Positions 8,374 through 17,470 of a stretch of DNA of 64,000 nucleotides are shown here, piece after piece. A program made the translations under genes and the position numbers. Source of the DNA: Candidatus Cloacimonadota bacterium (GTDB taxonomy: Bacteria > Cloacimonadota > Cloacimonadia > Cloacimonadales > Cloacimonadaceae); the NCBI GenBank assembly GCA_012728875.1, contig JAAYEF010000011.1:112476-176475 (forward strand), read 5' to 3'. Numbering within the stretch: position 1 is the stretch's first letter; the number at the start of each line of letters is the position of its first letter. The notes beneath the pieces are model-generated. The model saw nothing but the letters and a program-made list of their open reading frames with translations, was not told the DNA's origin and searched no databases.

Positions 8374-9795
8374 ATGAAAGGCAAAGTGATCCTTTTGGAA
8401 GACGACCTGGTTCTTTCCGAGCAGATCCAAAAGGTTTTGAAATCGGCAGACTATTCGGTTTTGCACGCCACAAATTCGGACACTTTTTTCGAGGAACTGC
8501 GCAGCTTTATGCCGGATGTGATCCTCTTGGATGTGTTTTTGGTGGGCAGTCGCCTCAACGGCATCCAGGTTTTGAAGTATCTGAAGGAGCATTTGGATTT
8601 TAACTACAAGGTGATTGTGATTTCCGGCGAAGCCACAAACGAGCAGGTGAAGCAAATCCGGGAAATCGGGGCTTACCACTTCCTGGAAAAAGGCGCTCAT
8701 TTCAGCATCAATCAGCTTTTGCTGCATGTGGAAAACGCGGTGACGCTCAAGCGCCAGGAAGAGCAGAATCTGGATTTGCAGATCGAATATCTGAACCTGA
8801 AAAAGCAATTTACCCGCATCTTTCCCTTCATTGGCGAAAGCGATGCCATCAAAAAGGTTCGCGACCAACTGGTGAAATTTGCCGCCGCAGACCAGGACCT
8901 TCTGATTCTGGGCGAAAACGGCACGGGCAAGGAAGTGGCGGCGAACTACTATTATGTGAACTCAAAGCGTTTCGGCATGGCCTTCCACACCATTTTGTGC
9001 AGTTCCCTGGGAGAAGACCTGATCGAACTGGAGCTTTTTGGCAGGGAAAGAGGCATTGGCGGCAAGGACGACCGCGGCACCATCGGCATGTTTGAAAAAT
9101 GCTCTGAAGGCATCCTGTTTTTGGATGAGGTTACAAACCTGAGCACGCGCTCGCAGGCCAAGATTTTGCGCGCGGTGGAAAACAAGGAAATCCAGATTAT
9201 CGGCGGCAACATCAAACAGGTGAACACCCGCCTGATCTACACTTCAAATGCCGAATTGAAGTCTTTGGCAGATTCATCCCGCATTCGCCCCGACTTCTTT
9301 TATCGCATCGAGGGAAATGTGATCAACATCCCGCCCCTGCGCGACCGTGATGACGATATTCTGCTCTTGATGAGCTATTTCATCACCAGCTATGCAAATA
9401 GCTATCACCTCAGCGAACAGCTGGATTTGAACGCCCTCAAGGAAGAACTGCTTTCCTACGAATGGCCGGGAAACGTGAGAGAACTGAAAAACTTCTGCCG
9501 CTACATCAGCATCAATGAACACGAAATCAGCAACAAAACCATCCTCAAACACTTTCACAACAAGCTTTTGCAAACCCCGGATTTCCAAGCCATGGGCATG
9601 GACCGCTATTTCAAAATCAACGGCATCCGCGACAGCACCGCCGCCTTTGAGCGTGACTACATCCTGCACTATCTGGAAAAGAATGACTGGCAGGTGAGCA
9701 AAACCGCCAAAGCCATCGGCTTGGAACGCACCACGCTCTATAAAAAGATTCGTCAACTGGGCATCGTCCCCGTTTTGGAAAGCCAGCAAAAATGA
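8374..9795 (+). CDS. NtrC-type response regulator lacking the GAFTGA sigma-54 loop
   Basis: 473 residues in three parts. The receiver domain (1-120) has the acidic pair EDD, phosphoacceptor Asp53 in ILLDV, Ser in VISGE and Lys106 in FLEKG. The AAA+ domain (about 145-380) has Walker A GENGTGKE at 180-187 and Walker B ILFLDE at 247-252, plus WPGNVREL in the sensor II region. A C-terminal Fis-type helix-turn-helix (about 430-465) includes SKTAKAIGLERTTLYKKI. The GAFTGA loop that contacts sigma-54 is replaced by GIGGKD at about 227-232. In known cases (TyrR, HupR-like regulators) such loss means the protein does not activate sigma-54 polymerase. The gene is inside the glycogen cluster and overlaps YbbR by 4 bp. 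Regulation of the cluster is only inferred, and no partner kinase is visible. Confidence 0.9.
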   Translation: MKGKVILLEDDLVLSEQIQKVLKSADYSVLHATNSDTFFEELRSFMPDVILLDVFLVGSRLNGIQVLKYLKEHLDFNYKVIVISGEATNEQVKQIREIGAYHFLEKGAHFSINQLLLHVENAVTLKRQEEQNLDLQIEYLNLKKQFTRIFPFIGESDAIKKVRDQLVKFAAADQDLLILGENGTGKEVAANYYYVNSKRFGMAFHTILCSSLGEDLIELELFGRERGIGGKDDRGTIGMFEKCSEGILFLDEVTNLSTRSQAKILRAVENKEIQIIGGNIKQVNTRLIYTSNAELKSLADSSRIRPDFFYRIEGNVINIPPLRDRDDDILLLMSYFITSYANSYHLSEQLDLNALKEELLSYEWPGNVRELKNFCRYISINEHEISNKTILKHFHNKLLQTPDFQAMGMDRYFKINGIRDSTAAFERDYILHYLEKNDWQVSKTAKAIGLERTTLYKKIRQLGIVPVLESQQK

Positions 9796-10457
9796 AACAC
9801 AACCTTGGCTTCAAGCTGCTGGCACTGGTCTTGGCAATCTTCATCTGGCTGCAACTGACCCTGGTTTCTCAGCAGAGGACAAACACGGCTTTGAAACTAA
9901 AGCTGGTGAACATCAATGAAGAAGACACCGCCAAACAGCCGCCTGACAAAATTTCCTGCACCGTCGCCGGACGCGGGTTGGACATCCTGCGGCTGAAGTT
10001 TTCCAAAACCCATATCGAGATGGACGCCGGGGATTATTGGGCTTCAAACTGGAACAACTACAGGGTGGTGGATCCATCCCACAATCTCAAGGTGGAGATT
10101 TTGGGCGTGAGTCCGCGGGTTCAGGCTTTGGAAACCAAAACCAGAAAGGGCTCGGCTTCCGGAACCACTACAGCGGAAAAACCCCAGACGGGCGGAGCTT
10201 CGGGAAAGGAAGAGCAGCAAAGCCGGGTTTTGAGAGACCTTCCCATCAGCGTTCCTCCGGGAAAAACGGTTTATCCCTCCACCGTCACCATCAAGGTGAA
10301 GGGGCCACAGTCCAGGCTTGCAAGCCTGCCTTCCGGAGTCAGCATCCACATCTCCGATCAAGCCGACGCCAGCGGTTTTTACAGCTTGGAAGTGAAGCTT
10401 CCCTCCGGCATCAGCCTTTTGGAATATACCCCCACGCGGGTTCGCGCCGACAAATGA
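9792..10457 (+). CDS. YbbR/CdaR-like domain protein
   Basis: A 221-residue membrane-anchored protein. A single N-terminal transmembrane segment (FKLLALVLAIFIWLQLTLV, within residues 7-26) is followed by extracytoplasmic YbbR-type beta domains. The first includes DKISCTVAGRGLDILRL and the second, after a low-complexity Ser/Gly/Thr/Lys linker at about 115-140, includes VTIKVKGPQSRLASLPSG. In Firmicutes YbbR (CdaR) regulates the diadenylate cyclase CdaA, usually encoded next door. Here no DacA/CdaA gene is adjacent, so that partnership cannot be claimed. It overlaps the regulator upstream and the TsaD start downstream by 4 bp each. Confidence 0.75.
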   Translation: MKHNLGFKLLALVLAIFIWLQLTLVSQQRTNTALKLKLVNINEEDTAKQPPDKISCTVAGRGLDILRLKFSKTHIEMDAGDYWASNWNNYRVVDPSHNLKVEILGVSPRVQALETKTRKGSASGTTTAEKPQTGGASGKEEQQSRVLRDLPISVPPGKTVYPSTVTIKVKGPQSRLASLPSGVSIHISDQADASGFYSLEVKLPSGISLLEYTPTRVRADK

Positions 10458-11464
10458 AGCAGATCCTGGCTTTTGAATCCTCCTGCGACGACACCTCCGT
10501 GGCATTGATCAACACGAACTATGAGGTGATTTGCAATCTGGTGAGCACCCAAACCGACCACGCAGATTTTGGCGGAGTTTTGCCCGAATTGGCGTCCCGG
10601 CTCCACATGCAAAACATCCTTCATCTCACCCAGGCGGCATTGGACAAGACTGGCTTGGCAAGTGAAGTCATTTCCGCCGTGGCGGTTTCCGTGAATCCGG
10701 GCTTGATCGGCTCACTGATTGTGGGTTTGGCATTCGCCAAAAGCCTTGCCTGGAGCTGGCAAAAGCCCTTGATCACCGTGAATCACATGCTTTCCCACAT
10801 CTTTGCAAATTTCATTGAAACTCCGGACATCCAGCCTCCTTTTTTGGCTTTGGTGGTTTCCGGCGGACACACGGAATTGGTTCTTTTTGAGGACCTCACG
10901 AATTTTGAGGTGCTGGGGAAAACCCTGGACGACGCCGCGGGTGAAACCTTCGACAAAACCGCAAAACTCCTGGGGCTGGGCTATCCCGGCGGACCGGCTC
11001 TGGATAAAGCTGCCAGCAGTGGAAACCCGGATTTTTACAGCTTCCCCCGAGCCCTGAAACGCAGGGAGGACTTCAATTTCAGCTATAGCGGGCTGAAAAC
11101 TGCGGTGATGGAATATGTGAGCGCGCAAGACGAGGCATTCATCCAGGAAAACCTGAATGATATCGCCGCCTCCATCCAGCAGGCCATCATCGACCCGCTG
11201 ATCGACAAAACCCTGCGTTTGGCGCGTTTAAGAAATGTTAAAACCATTCTTTTGGCTGGCGGAGTGGCGGCAAACAGCGCCCTGCGCAGCCAGTTGGCTC
11301 AAAAGGCGTCTGCACGCGGCATCCGGCTTCACCATCCTTCCCTGCAGCTTTGTGTGGACAACGCCGCCATGGTTGGAGCGGCAGCCATTACGAAATTCCT
11401 GGCTGGCAATTTCGCAAGCCTGGATGTGAACGCCTTTTCCACCAAGGGCACCCGCTCTCTTTGA
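10454..11464 (+). CDS. tsaD: tRNA N6-adenosine threonylcarbamoyltransferase
   Basis: 336 residues, the usual TsaD length. It begins LAFESSCDDTSVALI. The metal-binding pair is in VNHMLSHIFANF (HxxxH). LVVSGGHTELVL and LDDAAGETFDKTAKLLGLGYPGG are the family signatures, with LLAGGVAANSALR and a C-terminal DNAAMVGAA motif. TsaD acts with TsaB, TsaE and the YrdC/TsaC product to make t6A37 in ANN-decoding tRNAs and is normally essential. The ATG at 10454 overlaps the YbbR stop (ATGA). A longer frame upstream exists but lacks family homology and would overlap YbbR. Confidence 0.97.
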   Translation: MKQILAFESSCDDTSVALINTNYEVICNLVSTQTDHADFGGVLPELASRLHMQNILHLTQAALDKTGLASEVISAVAVSVNPGLIGSLIVGLAFAKSLAWSWQKPLITVNHMLSHIFANFIETPDIQPPFLALVVSGGHTELVLFEDLTNFEVLGKTLDDAAGETFDKTAKLLGLGYPGGPALDKAASSGNPDFYSFPRALKRREDFNFSYSGLKTAVMEYVSAQDEAFIQENLNDIAASIQQAIIDPLIDKTLRLARLRNVKTILLAGGVAANSALRSQLAQKASARGIRLHHPSLQLCVDNAAMVGAAAITKFLAGNFASLDVNAFSTKGTRSL

Positions 11465-11475
11465 GGATTGCGCAG

Positions 11476-12330
11476 ATGAAATTCCGTCGCTTTTGCATTG
11501 GTCTCCTGAAACTTCTATTTGGCAGCTTCAACGGCATGCAGGCCATCCTGTATCCCATGTCCCTGATCTTTTGGATGGATATCGAGAGCTTCCAAAACGC
11601 TGGCATAGTTTTGTTTACCTCCCACAAATACATATTTCCCCTGCTCATCTTTCTGATGATGTTCCTTTTTATGGCTTTTATGGTTTTAAAAAACTTCGGC
11701 GAACTCAGCGACCCCTGCGAAAAAAACAGCAAAGCCCGAAACAATTCCATCGCACACACCATCATCAGTCTGCACAAAACCCTTTTGGTGGTGATGTTTG
11801 CCGTGGGGCTCATCTATCTGATCTTCGCATTTTTGAAGCATTATTATGGCATCAGCCTGCCGCTTTCCACCATCTATCTGGGTTTGGCAAAATATGTGAT
11901 GGTGGCGCTGATCCTGATCTACGCACTGCGCAACGCCTGGACCCAACCATACCGGGAAAACGGACTTGACGTCCGCCGAGCTCTGGTGAAGGTTCGCAGC
12001 GATTTTCAAAGCAAGCCCAGGCCCTTTCTGCTCCACGCATTTTCCTTCATCATCATGGCATTGCTCGCCAGCGCCATCCACAGCAGGATCATCATGAGCG
12101 TGATCGATTTTTTCATTGGCAGAACCAGCTTTTCGCTCCATCTGGCAAACGCCATGGGCACCCTGCCCTTGGTTTACGACGTGTTTTTGCTCTTTGTGGC
12201 GCTCATCCTTTCCAACTTGGTTTTTTCACCCTTGGTACTTTTGGTAAATTCTCTCTCCAGCAAGCTTATCCCCCAGCCTGCTCCCGAAGCTCCGAAACAA
12301 GAAGATGGCACACAAGATCAAGAAGCGTAA
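11476..12330 (+). CDS. Multi-pass membrane protein of unknown function
   Basis: 284 residues with roughly six hydrophobic segments: around residues 10-35, 45-75 (IFPLLIFLMMFLFMAFMVL), 100-120, 130-150, 180-200 and 225-250. The C-terminus is Pro/Glu/Gln-rich and hydrophilic. I recognise no family motif. The ATG at 11476 is chosen because it sits 11 bp past the TsaD stop; the frame is open further upstream but would overlap TsaD. The last 26 bp overlap the start of the YibQ-like deacetylase gene, so the two are probably translated together. The position between tsaD and envelope genes gives no clear functional hint. Confidence 0.7.
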   Translation: MKFRRFCIGLLKLLFGSFNGMQAILYPMSLIFWMDIESFQNAGIVLFTSHKYIFPLLIFLMMFLFMAFMVLKNFGELSDPCEKNSKARNNSIAHTIISLHKTLLVVMFAVGLIYLIFAFLKHYYGISLPLSTIYLGLAKYVMVALILIYALRNAWTQPYRENGLDVRRALVKVRSDFQSKPRPFLLHAFSFIIMALLASAIHSRIIMSVIDFFIGRTSFSLHLANAMGTLPLVYDVFLLFVALILSNLVFSPLVLLVNSLSSKLIPQPAPEAPKQEDGTQDQEA

Positions 12331-13462
12331 ACCCACAAAAGCCGCTGTTTCCGATCCCGATCTGTGGCTCTACATCCTGATTCTGCTGCTTTGCTCTGGC
12401 ATTGTATGGATGCTTGTCCAAAAGCCCAAAGTCCGGGAAAAGCCTGTGCAGGAAACGGTTTCAGACTCCCAAGCCTTCGACCCCGACCAGCTTCTGAAAG
12501 CCCTGGAACAAAGCTTCAATCTGGAGGCTGGCAGCCTTGCTTTCAAAGACGCTGGCGGCATCCTCCGTTTGGAAATCCCGGTGAACCGTTCAAAGATGGA
12601 TCTCACCTATGCCAATCTGCTGGTTTCCCACCAATTTCGCAGCATGAAGGCAAGGCAGACAGAGGGAAAGGTCGATGGCAGCAGGCAGATCCTCGGCTTT
12701 TCCAGCGGTGAACAGAGCTATGAGGTCAGGCTTGCCTATGAGGTTTTTGACAGCGACAGGCAACTAGGCAAAAAGTATCTCGCCATCGTGATTGATGATT
12801 TTGGCACGGTGAGCGGAGCAGATCTGGAACAGTGGCTTGCGCTTCCCACACAAATCACCTTTGCCATCATCTCAACGCTGAAAAACAGCTCCCAAACCAT
12901 GAACCTGGCGCATCAGCAGGGGCGGGAAAGCCTGGTGCATGTCCCCATGGAACCCATCGACTATCCGCAGCAAAATCCCGGCGAAAACCCCATCCTGGTG
13001 CAAATGAATCAGGCGCAGGTGGAAAAAGTCCTGCTCAAACACGTGAATGCACTTCCGCTCTGCATGGGCGTGAACAATCACATGGGCAGCCTTGCCACTT
13101 CAGACGACACCATCATGGGCTGGGTGATGGATGTTTTGAAAAAGAAGAACAAGGGCTTTTTGGACAGCCGCACCTCAAACGTCTCCATCGCCTATCAAGC
13201 CGCCCAGAAAGCCCGCATCCCGGCTTGGCGCAATGATATTTTCCTGGATTCTCCGGATATCACTGATCAAACCCTGGAGCGCAAACTGGAAGCCATCCAA
13301 ACCATGTCCGCAGGGAAAAACACCGTGGTGGCTATCACGCACTGTCATAACCTCGATAAATTGACCTATTTAAAAAAGTTCCTTGAACGCGCCCAGAGCA
13401 TGGGCTTTACTCTCATCCCACTTTCGCAGGTTGGAAAAAACGACATAACACCCATCATTTGA
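12305..13462 (+). CDS. Divergent polysaccharide deacetylase (YibQ-like)
   Basis: 385 residues. One N-terminal transmembrane anchor (LWLYILILLLCSGIVWMLV, about 20-38) precedes a linker region. The catalytic-like domain starts at LAIVIDDFG (about residue 160) and includes HVPMEP, MGVNNHMGS, GFLDSRTS and VAITHCH, the pattern of the divergent polysaccharide deacetylase family (YibQ). This family is related to CE4 enzymes, but its substrate is not established. It is anchored on the outer face of the inner membrane. Its start lies inside the end of the preceding membrane-protein gene, and uppP begins 7 bp after its stop, so an envelope role is plausible by context. Confidence 0.88.
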   Translation: MAHKIKKRKPTKAAVSDPDLWLYILILLLCSGIVWMLVQKPKVREKPVQETVSDSQAFDPDQLLKALEQSFNLEAGSLAFKDAGGILRLEIPVNRSKMDLTYANLLVSHQFRSMKARQTEGKVDGSRQILGFSSGEQSYEVRLAYEVFDSDRQLGKKYLAIVIDDFGTVSGADLEQWLALPTQITFAIISTLKNSSQTMNLAHQQGRESLVHVPMEPIDYPQQNPGENPILVQMNQAQVEKVLLKHVNALPLCMGVNNHMGSLATSDDTIMGWVMDVLKKKNKGFLDSRTSNVSIAYQAAQKARIPAWRNDIFLDSPDITDQTLERKLEAIQTMSAGKNTVVAITHCHNLDKLTYLKKFLERAQSMGFTLIPLSQVGKNDITPII

Positions 13463-13469
13463 GGAAATC

Positions 13470-14285
13470 ATGAGTTTTATTAGCGCGATACTTCTGGGCA
13501 TTTTGCAGGGTCTCACCGAGTTTCTGCCTGTCAGCAGTTCCGGTCACCTCGTTTTGGCTCAACACTTTTTCGGTCTCAAAGATACAGGCGACACCGTTTT
13601 CGAAGTGTTCATGCATCTTGGCAGCCTGCTGGCGGTCCTCATCTTTTTCCGTCATAAAATTTGGACGCTGATCGTCTCTCTTTTCAGTTGGAAACGCACT
13701 CTGAACCACGAAACCCACCGCCGCAATCGCAACATCATCCTGTATCTGTTTTTTGCCACGCTTGCCACCGGAGCGCTCTACCTGCTTTTGGGAGACTTTT
13801 TTGAAGGCCTCTATGCCAAACCCCTGGTGGTGGCGCTGATGCTGATTGTCACAGGTGTGATCGTAAATATCTCCGACCGCCTGAAATCCGGCAGCATCCC
13901 TGCTTCGGATATGGGCATCTCGCGCAGCCTCTTCATCGGGCTTTTGCAGGGCATCGCCATCATTCCCGGCATTTCCCGTTCTGGCAGCACCATCACAGGC
14001 TCGCTCTTGGTTGGAGTCAAGCGCAGGGAAGCGGCGGAATTTTCCTTCCTGCTCAGCATTCCCGCCATTTTGGCAGCCAATCTTACAAACCTGGGTGCCT
14101 TCAAACAGCTTGCCATGAAAGAGTTTGCCGCATATCTGGGTGGCTTTGTCGCCTCCTTTGTCGTCTCGCTGTTTGTGATCGGCTTCATGATGGAACTCAT
14201 TTCCCGCGCCCGTTTGAAGTATTTCTCCTGGTATTGCTGGGCAGCTGGCATCATCTGCGCTGCCATCATAATTTTCGGAAAATGA
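13470..14285 (+). CDS. uppP: Undecaprenyl-diphosphatase (BacA/UppP family)
   Basis: 271 residues with 7-8 hydrophobic helices. The two family signatures are present: LQGLTEFLPVSSSGHLVL near the N-terminus and LLQGIAIIPGISRSGSTIT at about 155-173, which carry the catalytic Glu, Ser, His and Arg. The enzyme dephosphorylates undecaprenyl diphosphate to recycle the lipid carrier for peptidoglycan and other surface polymers. GAGGAAAT precedes the ATG. Its stop overlaps the holA ATG (ATGA). Confidence 0.96.
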   Translation: MSFISAILLGILQGLTEFLPVSSSGHLVLAQHFFGLKDTGDTVFEVFMHLGSLLAVLIFFRHKIWTLIVSLFSWKRTLNHETHRRNRNIILYLFFATLATGALYLLLGDFFEGLYAKPLVVALMLIVTGVIVNISDRLKSGSIPASDMGISRSLFIGLLQGIAIIPGISRSGSTITGSLLVGVKRREAAEFSFLLSIPAILAANLTNLGAFKQLAMKEFAAYLGGFVASFVVSLFVIGFMMELISRARLKYFSWYCWAAGIICAAIIIFGK

Positions 14286-15286
14286 TCATGGTGCTGGAAG
14301 CTCTGGCATTCGACACTGTAAAACCGCGTTTGGGCGACAATTTCCTGCTTTTGGGACCCGACGCCTTTTTGCAAGATACGGTCACAAACCGCATCCGTGA
14401 AACCCTGAAAAAGGATGCGAATGTGGATCTGGTCATCGTTTACGGTGATGAGATGAAGTGCGCGCAAATCAACGATCTTTTGGACACCTACTCCATCTTT
14501 TCCAGTTCCAAGCTCATCCTTTTCCGCAATGCCGATGAGCTCAAGAAAAATGAATTGGAATGTCTTGCCGCCTATTTTAACGACCCCTCTGCGGAACAAA
14601 GCATTGTGATCACCGCGGAAAAGGCCGACCAGCGCATCGGTGCCTGGAAAAAGATCAGTTCAAACTGCCAGGTGGTGACTTGTGATTTTCCCCCCTATGG
14701 CAAAATGCTGGATGCCTGGCTTACCAAAAGTTTGGCAAAACTGGGCAAAACTATGCGCCCAGACGCACAGGCAATTTTCAAGGAAAGGGTGGAACTGGAT
14801 TATGCCAGCGCAAACAATGAATTGCAAAAGCTCGCCCTTTTGGTCAAGGATCGCAAAAACATCACTTCCGAAGACGTTTTGCAAAGCCTTGGCACCTCCC
14901 GGGTGGGAACCCAGATCGGTTTTGCCCGTGCCCTGGGCGGACGCCGTGCCGCGGAAGCATTGGAACTGATGGAGCGTATGCTGAATTCGGATTCCAAAGG
15001 GCTGCAGATCCTGGGGCAAATCAACAAGATTTTCAGCGCCATTCACCATATTCTTCTGATGAAGGCTGCTCACATCAGCCCTTCGGAGATCACCGGCAAG
15101 CATTTGAATGAACTTTACCAAAGCCAGCGCAACGAATATATGGGCTTTGCAAACAACTATACCCTGCGGCAAACCCAAGCCGTTTTTGATATTCTTTTAG
15201 AAACCGACACAAAACTAAAAACCACTGCGGCAAGCGATGCCATCCTGCTCACCCAGTGCATCCTGCAAATCCTGGAGCTTACTTGA
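14282..15286 (+). CDS. holA: DNA polymerase III delta subunit
   Basis: 334 residues, the normal size for HolA. The N-terminal region has LLLGPDAFLQDTVTNRIRE, the degenerate AAA+ start of delta subunits. A SIFSSSKLILFRNAD segment and a C-terminal helical collar domain containing GRRAAEALELMERML and LLMKAAHISPSEI follow. Delta opens the sliding clamp within the clamp loader. ATG 14282 is chosen because it overlaps the uppP stop; a second ATG lies 6 nt further on. It overlaps the 4-alpha-glucanotransferase start by 4 bp (TTGA). Confidence 0.9.
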   Translation: MIMVLEALAFDTVKPRLGDNFLLLGPDAFLQDTVTNRIRETLKKDANVDLVIVYGDEMKCAQINDLLDTYSIFSSSKLILFRNADELKKNELECLAAYFNDPSAEQSIVITAEKADQRIGAWKKISSNCQVVTCDFPPYGKMLDAWLTKSLAKLGKTMRPDAQAIFKERVELDYASANNELQKLALLVKDRKNITSEDVLQSLGTSRVGTQIGFARALGGRRAAEALELMERMLNSDSKGLQILGQINKIFSAIHHILLMKAAHISPSEITGKHLNELYQSQRNEYMGFANNYTLRQTQAVFDILLETDTKLKTTAASDAILLTQCILQILELT

Positions 15287-16794
15287 AAAACCTTGGTCTT
15301 CTTTTACACATCAGTTCCCTGCCCTCGGACTTTGGCATTGGCGACTTTGGCCCCAGCGCCTACCAATTTGCCGACCTCCTCGCCGAAAAGGGCTTGAAGT
15401 ATTGGCAGATCCTGCCCTTGAACCAAACCGGATATGGAAATTCGCCCTACAATCCGATGTCCGCTTTCGCGCTCAACCCTTATCTCATCAGCCCCGAACT
15501 GCTCTATGAAGACGGACACATCGACCTTCCCGACCTCGAAGCCGCCCAGATTCCCATCGGCGACCAGGTTCCCTTCGAAACCGTGTATCGCCTCAAGGAT
15601 CAGCTTTTGGCCACAGCCGCGGAAAACTATATCAGCGAAAACGATGTAGAAGGCTTCATCGAAAAAGAAGCCTGCTACCTGAAGCCATATTTGGCATACA
15701 CCACGCTCTACAAGCTGTATGGCGAAGACGACTGGAACCTTTTTCGCCAGGAACACCGAAGCTATTCCCCGCAGCTCTATGATCAGCTTTTCAAAGATTA
15801 CGGACGCCAGATGCTCCACTCTGCCTGCGCACAAATCTTTGCACGCGAACAGCTTGCAAGGCTGAAGGACTATCTTTCCTCCCTGGGGATCAGCCTGATT
15901 GGCGACATGCCGCTCTATCTTTCCCACCAAAGTTCCGAAGTGTGGGCAAACCGGCATCTTTTCGATCTCGATCCGCAGGGGCATCGTCTCCGCGTTGCCG
16001 GAGTTCCGCCCGATGCATTCAGCGAAAAAGGCCAGCTTTGGGGCAACCCTCTCTATCGCTGGGAAGCCATGCGTGAAGACGGCTTCCGGCTCTTTTTCGA
16101 CCGCATCGACCACGCTCTGCAATATCTGGATAAACTGCGCTTGGACCATTTCATCGGCTATGTGAACTATTGGGCGGTGGATTGCCCCCAAAACCCTGAA
16201 ACCGGGCTGCCTCAGATGCCCGCTGATGCCCTTGACGGAAGCTGGGAAAAAGCGCTGCCCCAGGATTTTTTCGCCCAATTGAAAGACAGATTTCCCCTGG
16301 ATAAATTCATCGCCGAAGACCTTGGCATCCTCAACGATGAAGTTTGCGGATTCCGCGACCGCTTCGGCCTGCCCGGCATGATTGTTCTGCAGTTTTGTTT
16401 TGAAGACGGAGTCCCCGAACCGCGTGACTTTCCGCCTGAAAGGTTTCTCTACATCGGAACCCACGACAACCCGACCATCCATGAATGGTATGACAATCTG
16501 GACCCGGACAGCCCCAGCCGGACAAATCTCTTGAACTACATCCGCGAAAACGCAGAACTCTTTGCCGGTCTTGGTTTGGAAACCATTGAAGATATCCAGA
16601 CCTGGATCCACGCCATCTTCTGCCAGATCGCTCAAAACTCCGGCTGTAAAAACCTGATTTTCACCGTTCAGGACATCCTCGGGCTGGGTTCTGATGCCCG
16701 CATGAATATTCCCGGAACTGCGCTGGGAAACTGGCAATGGAAGCTGGAAGACCTCGCTCAATTACAGCAGATCGATCTGCCTTGTTGGGAATGA
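15283..16794 (+). CDS. malQ: 4-alpha-glucanotransferase (amylomaltase, GH77)
   Basis: 503 residues. The N-terminus has HISSLPSDFGIGDFG and YWQILPLNQTGYGNSPYN, the GH77 signature. GDMPLYLSHQSSEVW follows. LRLDHFIGY contains the catalytic nucleophile Asp, FIAEDLG the acid/base Glu, and FLYIGTHDNPT the stabilising Asp. The enzyme transfers alpha-1,4-glucan segments between maltodextrins. The start is TTG at 15283, with GGAG 5 nt upstream, overlapping holA. It closes the run that begins with the debranching enzyme, so glycogen breakdown products can be handled by enzymes of one gene cluster. No terminator is clear in the 97 bp before the nitroreductase. Confidence 0.96.
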   Translation: MKNLGLLLHISSLPSDFGIGDFGPSAYQFADLLAEKGLKYWQILPLNQTGYGNSPYNPMSAFALNPYLISPELLYEDGHIDLPDLEAAQIPIGDQVPFETVYRLKDQLLATAAENYISENDVEGFIEKEACYLKPYLAYTTLYKLYGEDDWNLFRQEHRSYSPQLYDQLFKDYGRQMLHSACAQIFAREQLARLKDYLSSLGISLIGDMPLYLSHQSSEVWANRHLFDLDPQGHRLRVAGVPPDAFSEKGQLWGNPLYRWEAMREDGFRLFFDRIDHALQYLDKLRLDHFIGYVNYWAVDCPQNPETGLPQMPADALDGSWEKALPQDFFAQLKDRFPLDKFIAEDLGILNDEVCGFRDRFGLPGMIVLQFCFEDGVPEPRDFPPERFLYIGTHDNPTIHEWYDNLDPDSPSRTNLLNYIRENAELFAGLGLETIEDIQTWIHAIFCQIAQNSGCKNLIFTVQDILGLGSDARMNIPGTALGNWQWKLEDLAQLQQIDLPCWE

Positions 16795-16891
16795 TGTTCC
16801 AAGCCCTTTGACGCATGGTTTTTGTTCATATCAAAGAATTGAAAACACCCCGAATCCTGTATCTTAGCCCATCTATAATTGGAGAAATAAT

Positions 16892-17461
16892 ATGCTTTCC
16901 CACCTGATCAAGCTCAACCGCAGTTATCGCCGTTTTGACGCCACTCACCGCATCAAGCGCGAAGAACTGATTGAACTTCTGGAACTTGCGCGCCTGAGCC
17001 CCAGCGCCATGAACCGCCAGCCCATCCGCTATCGTTTGGTATCTGAGCCCGAAGAATGTGACTTTGTTTTTTCCAACTCCAGATGGGGTTCATATTTGAA
17101 GGATTGGAGCGGACCCACACCCCAGCAGCGTCCCACTGCATTTTTCTTGCTCTGCCTTCCCCTCGACGCCGGAACATCCCAGTTCATCGATATGGGCATC
17201 GCCGCACAAACTATCCTGCTGGCTGCCACTCAAATGGGTCTGGGCGGCTGTATGCTGGCCTCCGTGCAAAAAGAAGAAGTGCATCGGCATTTCCGGCTGC
17301 CTGCAGACCTCCAACTTGTTTTGGCCATCGCCATTGGCAAGCCCGCCGAAAAAGTGGTTCTGGAAACCATGAAAAATCCCGAAGCAATCGAATATTGGCG
17401 TGATGAAAACGACGTCCACCACGTTCCCAAACGCCCCCTGGAGGATTTGATCCTGCCCTGA
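16892..17461 (+). CDS. Nitroreductase family flavoprotein
   Basis: 189 residues, FMN-dependent nitroreductase fold. SYRRFD at residues 11-16 supplies the FMN-phosphate-binding Arg residues, LARLSPSAMNRQP is the second FMN motif, and GIAAQTILLAATQMGLGGCML is the dimer-interface helix with the GLGG loop near residue 120. Members reduce nitroaromatics, quinones or flavins with NAD(P)H; the substrate cannot be assigned. GGAGAA precedes the ATG. The repeat element at 17471-17590 begins 10 bp after its stop. Confidence 0.9.
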   Translation: MLSHLIKLNRSYRRFDATHRIKREELIELLELARLSPSAMNRQPIRYRLVSEPEECDFVFSNSRWGSYLKDWSGPTPQQRPTAFFLLCLPLDAGTSQFIDMGIAAQTILLAATQMGLGGCMLASVQKEEVHRHFRLPADLQLVLAIAIGKPAEKVVLETMKNPEAIEYWRDENDVHHVPKRPLEDLILP

Positions 17462-17470
17462 CCCTGGCTT

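Noticed and set aside
10037..10453. Upstream extension of the tsaD frame
   Set aside because: The extension overlaps YbbR in another frame and has no similarity to the TsaD N-terminus, which begins at 10454 with LAFESSCDDT a few residues in.
15304..16761. Long open frame antisense to malQ
   Set aside because: malQ on the plus strand has full GH77 motifs; the antisense frame shows no domain and results from codon bias.
16874..16879. TATAAT ahead of the nitroreductase
   Set aside because: It is only 12 bp before the ATG and overlaps the ribosome-binding region, leaving no room for a normal leader; no good -35 element at the right distance.
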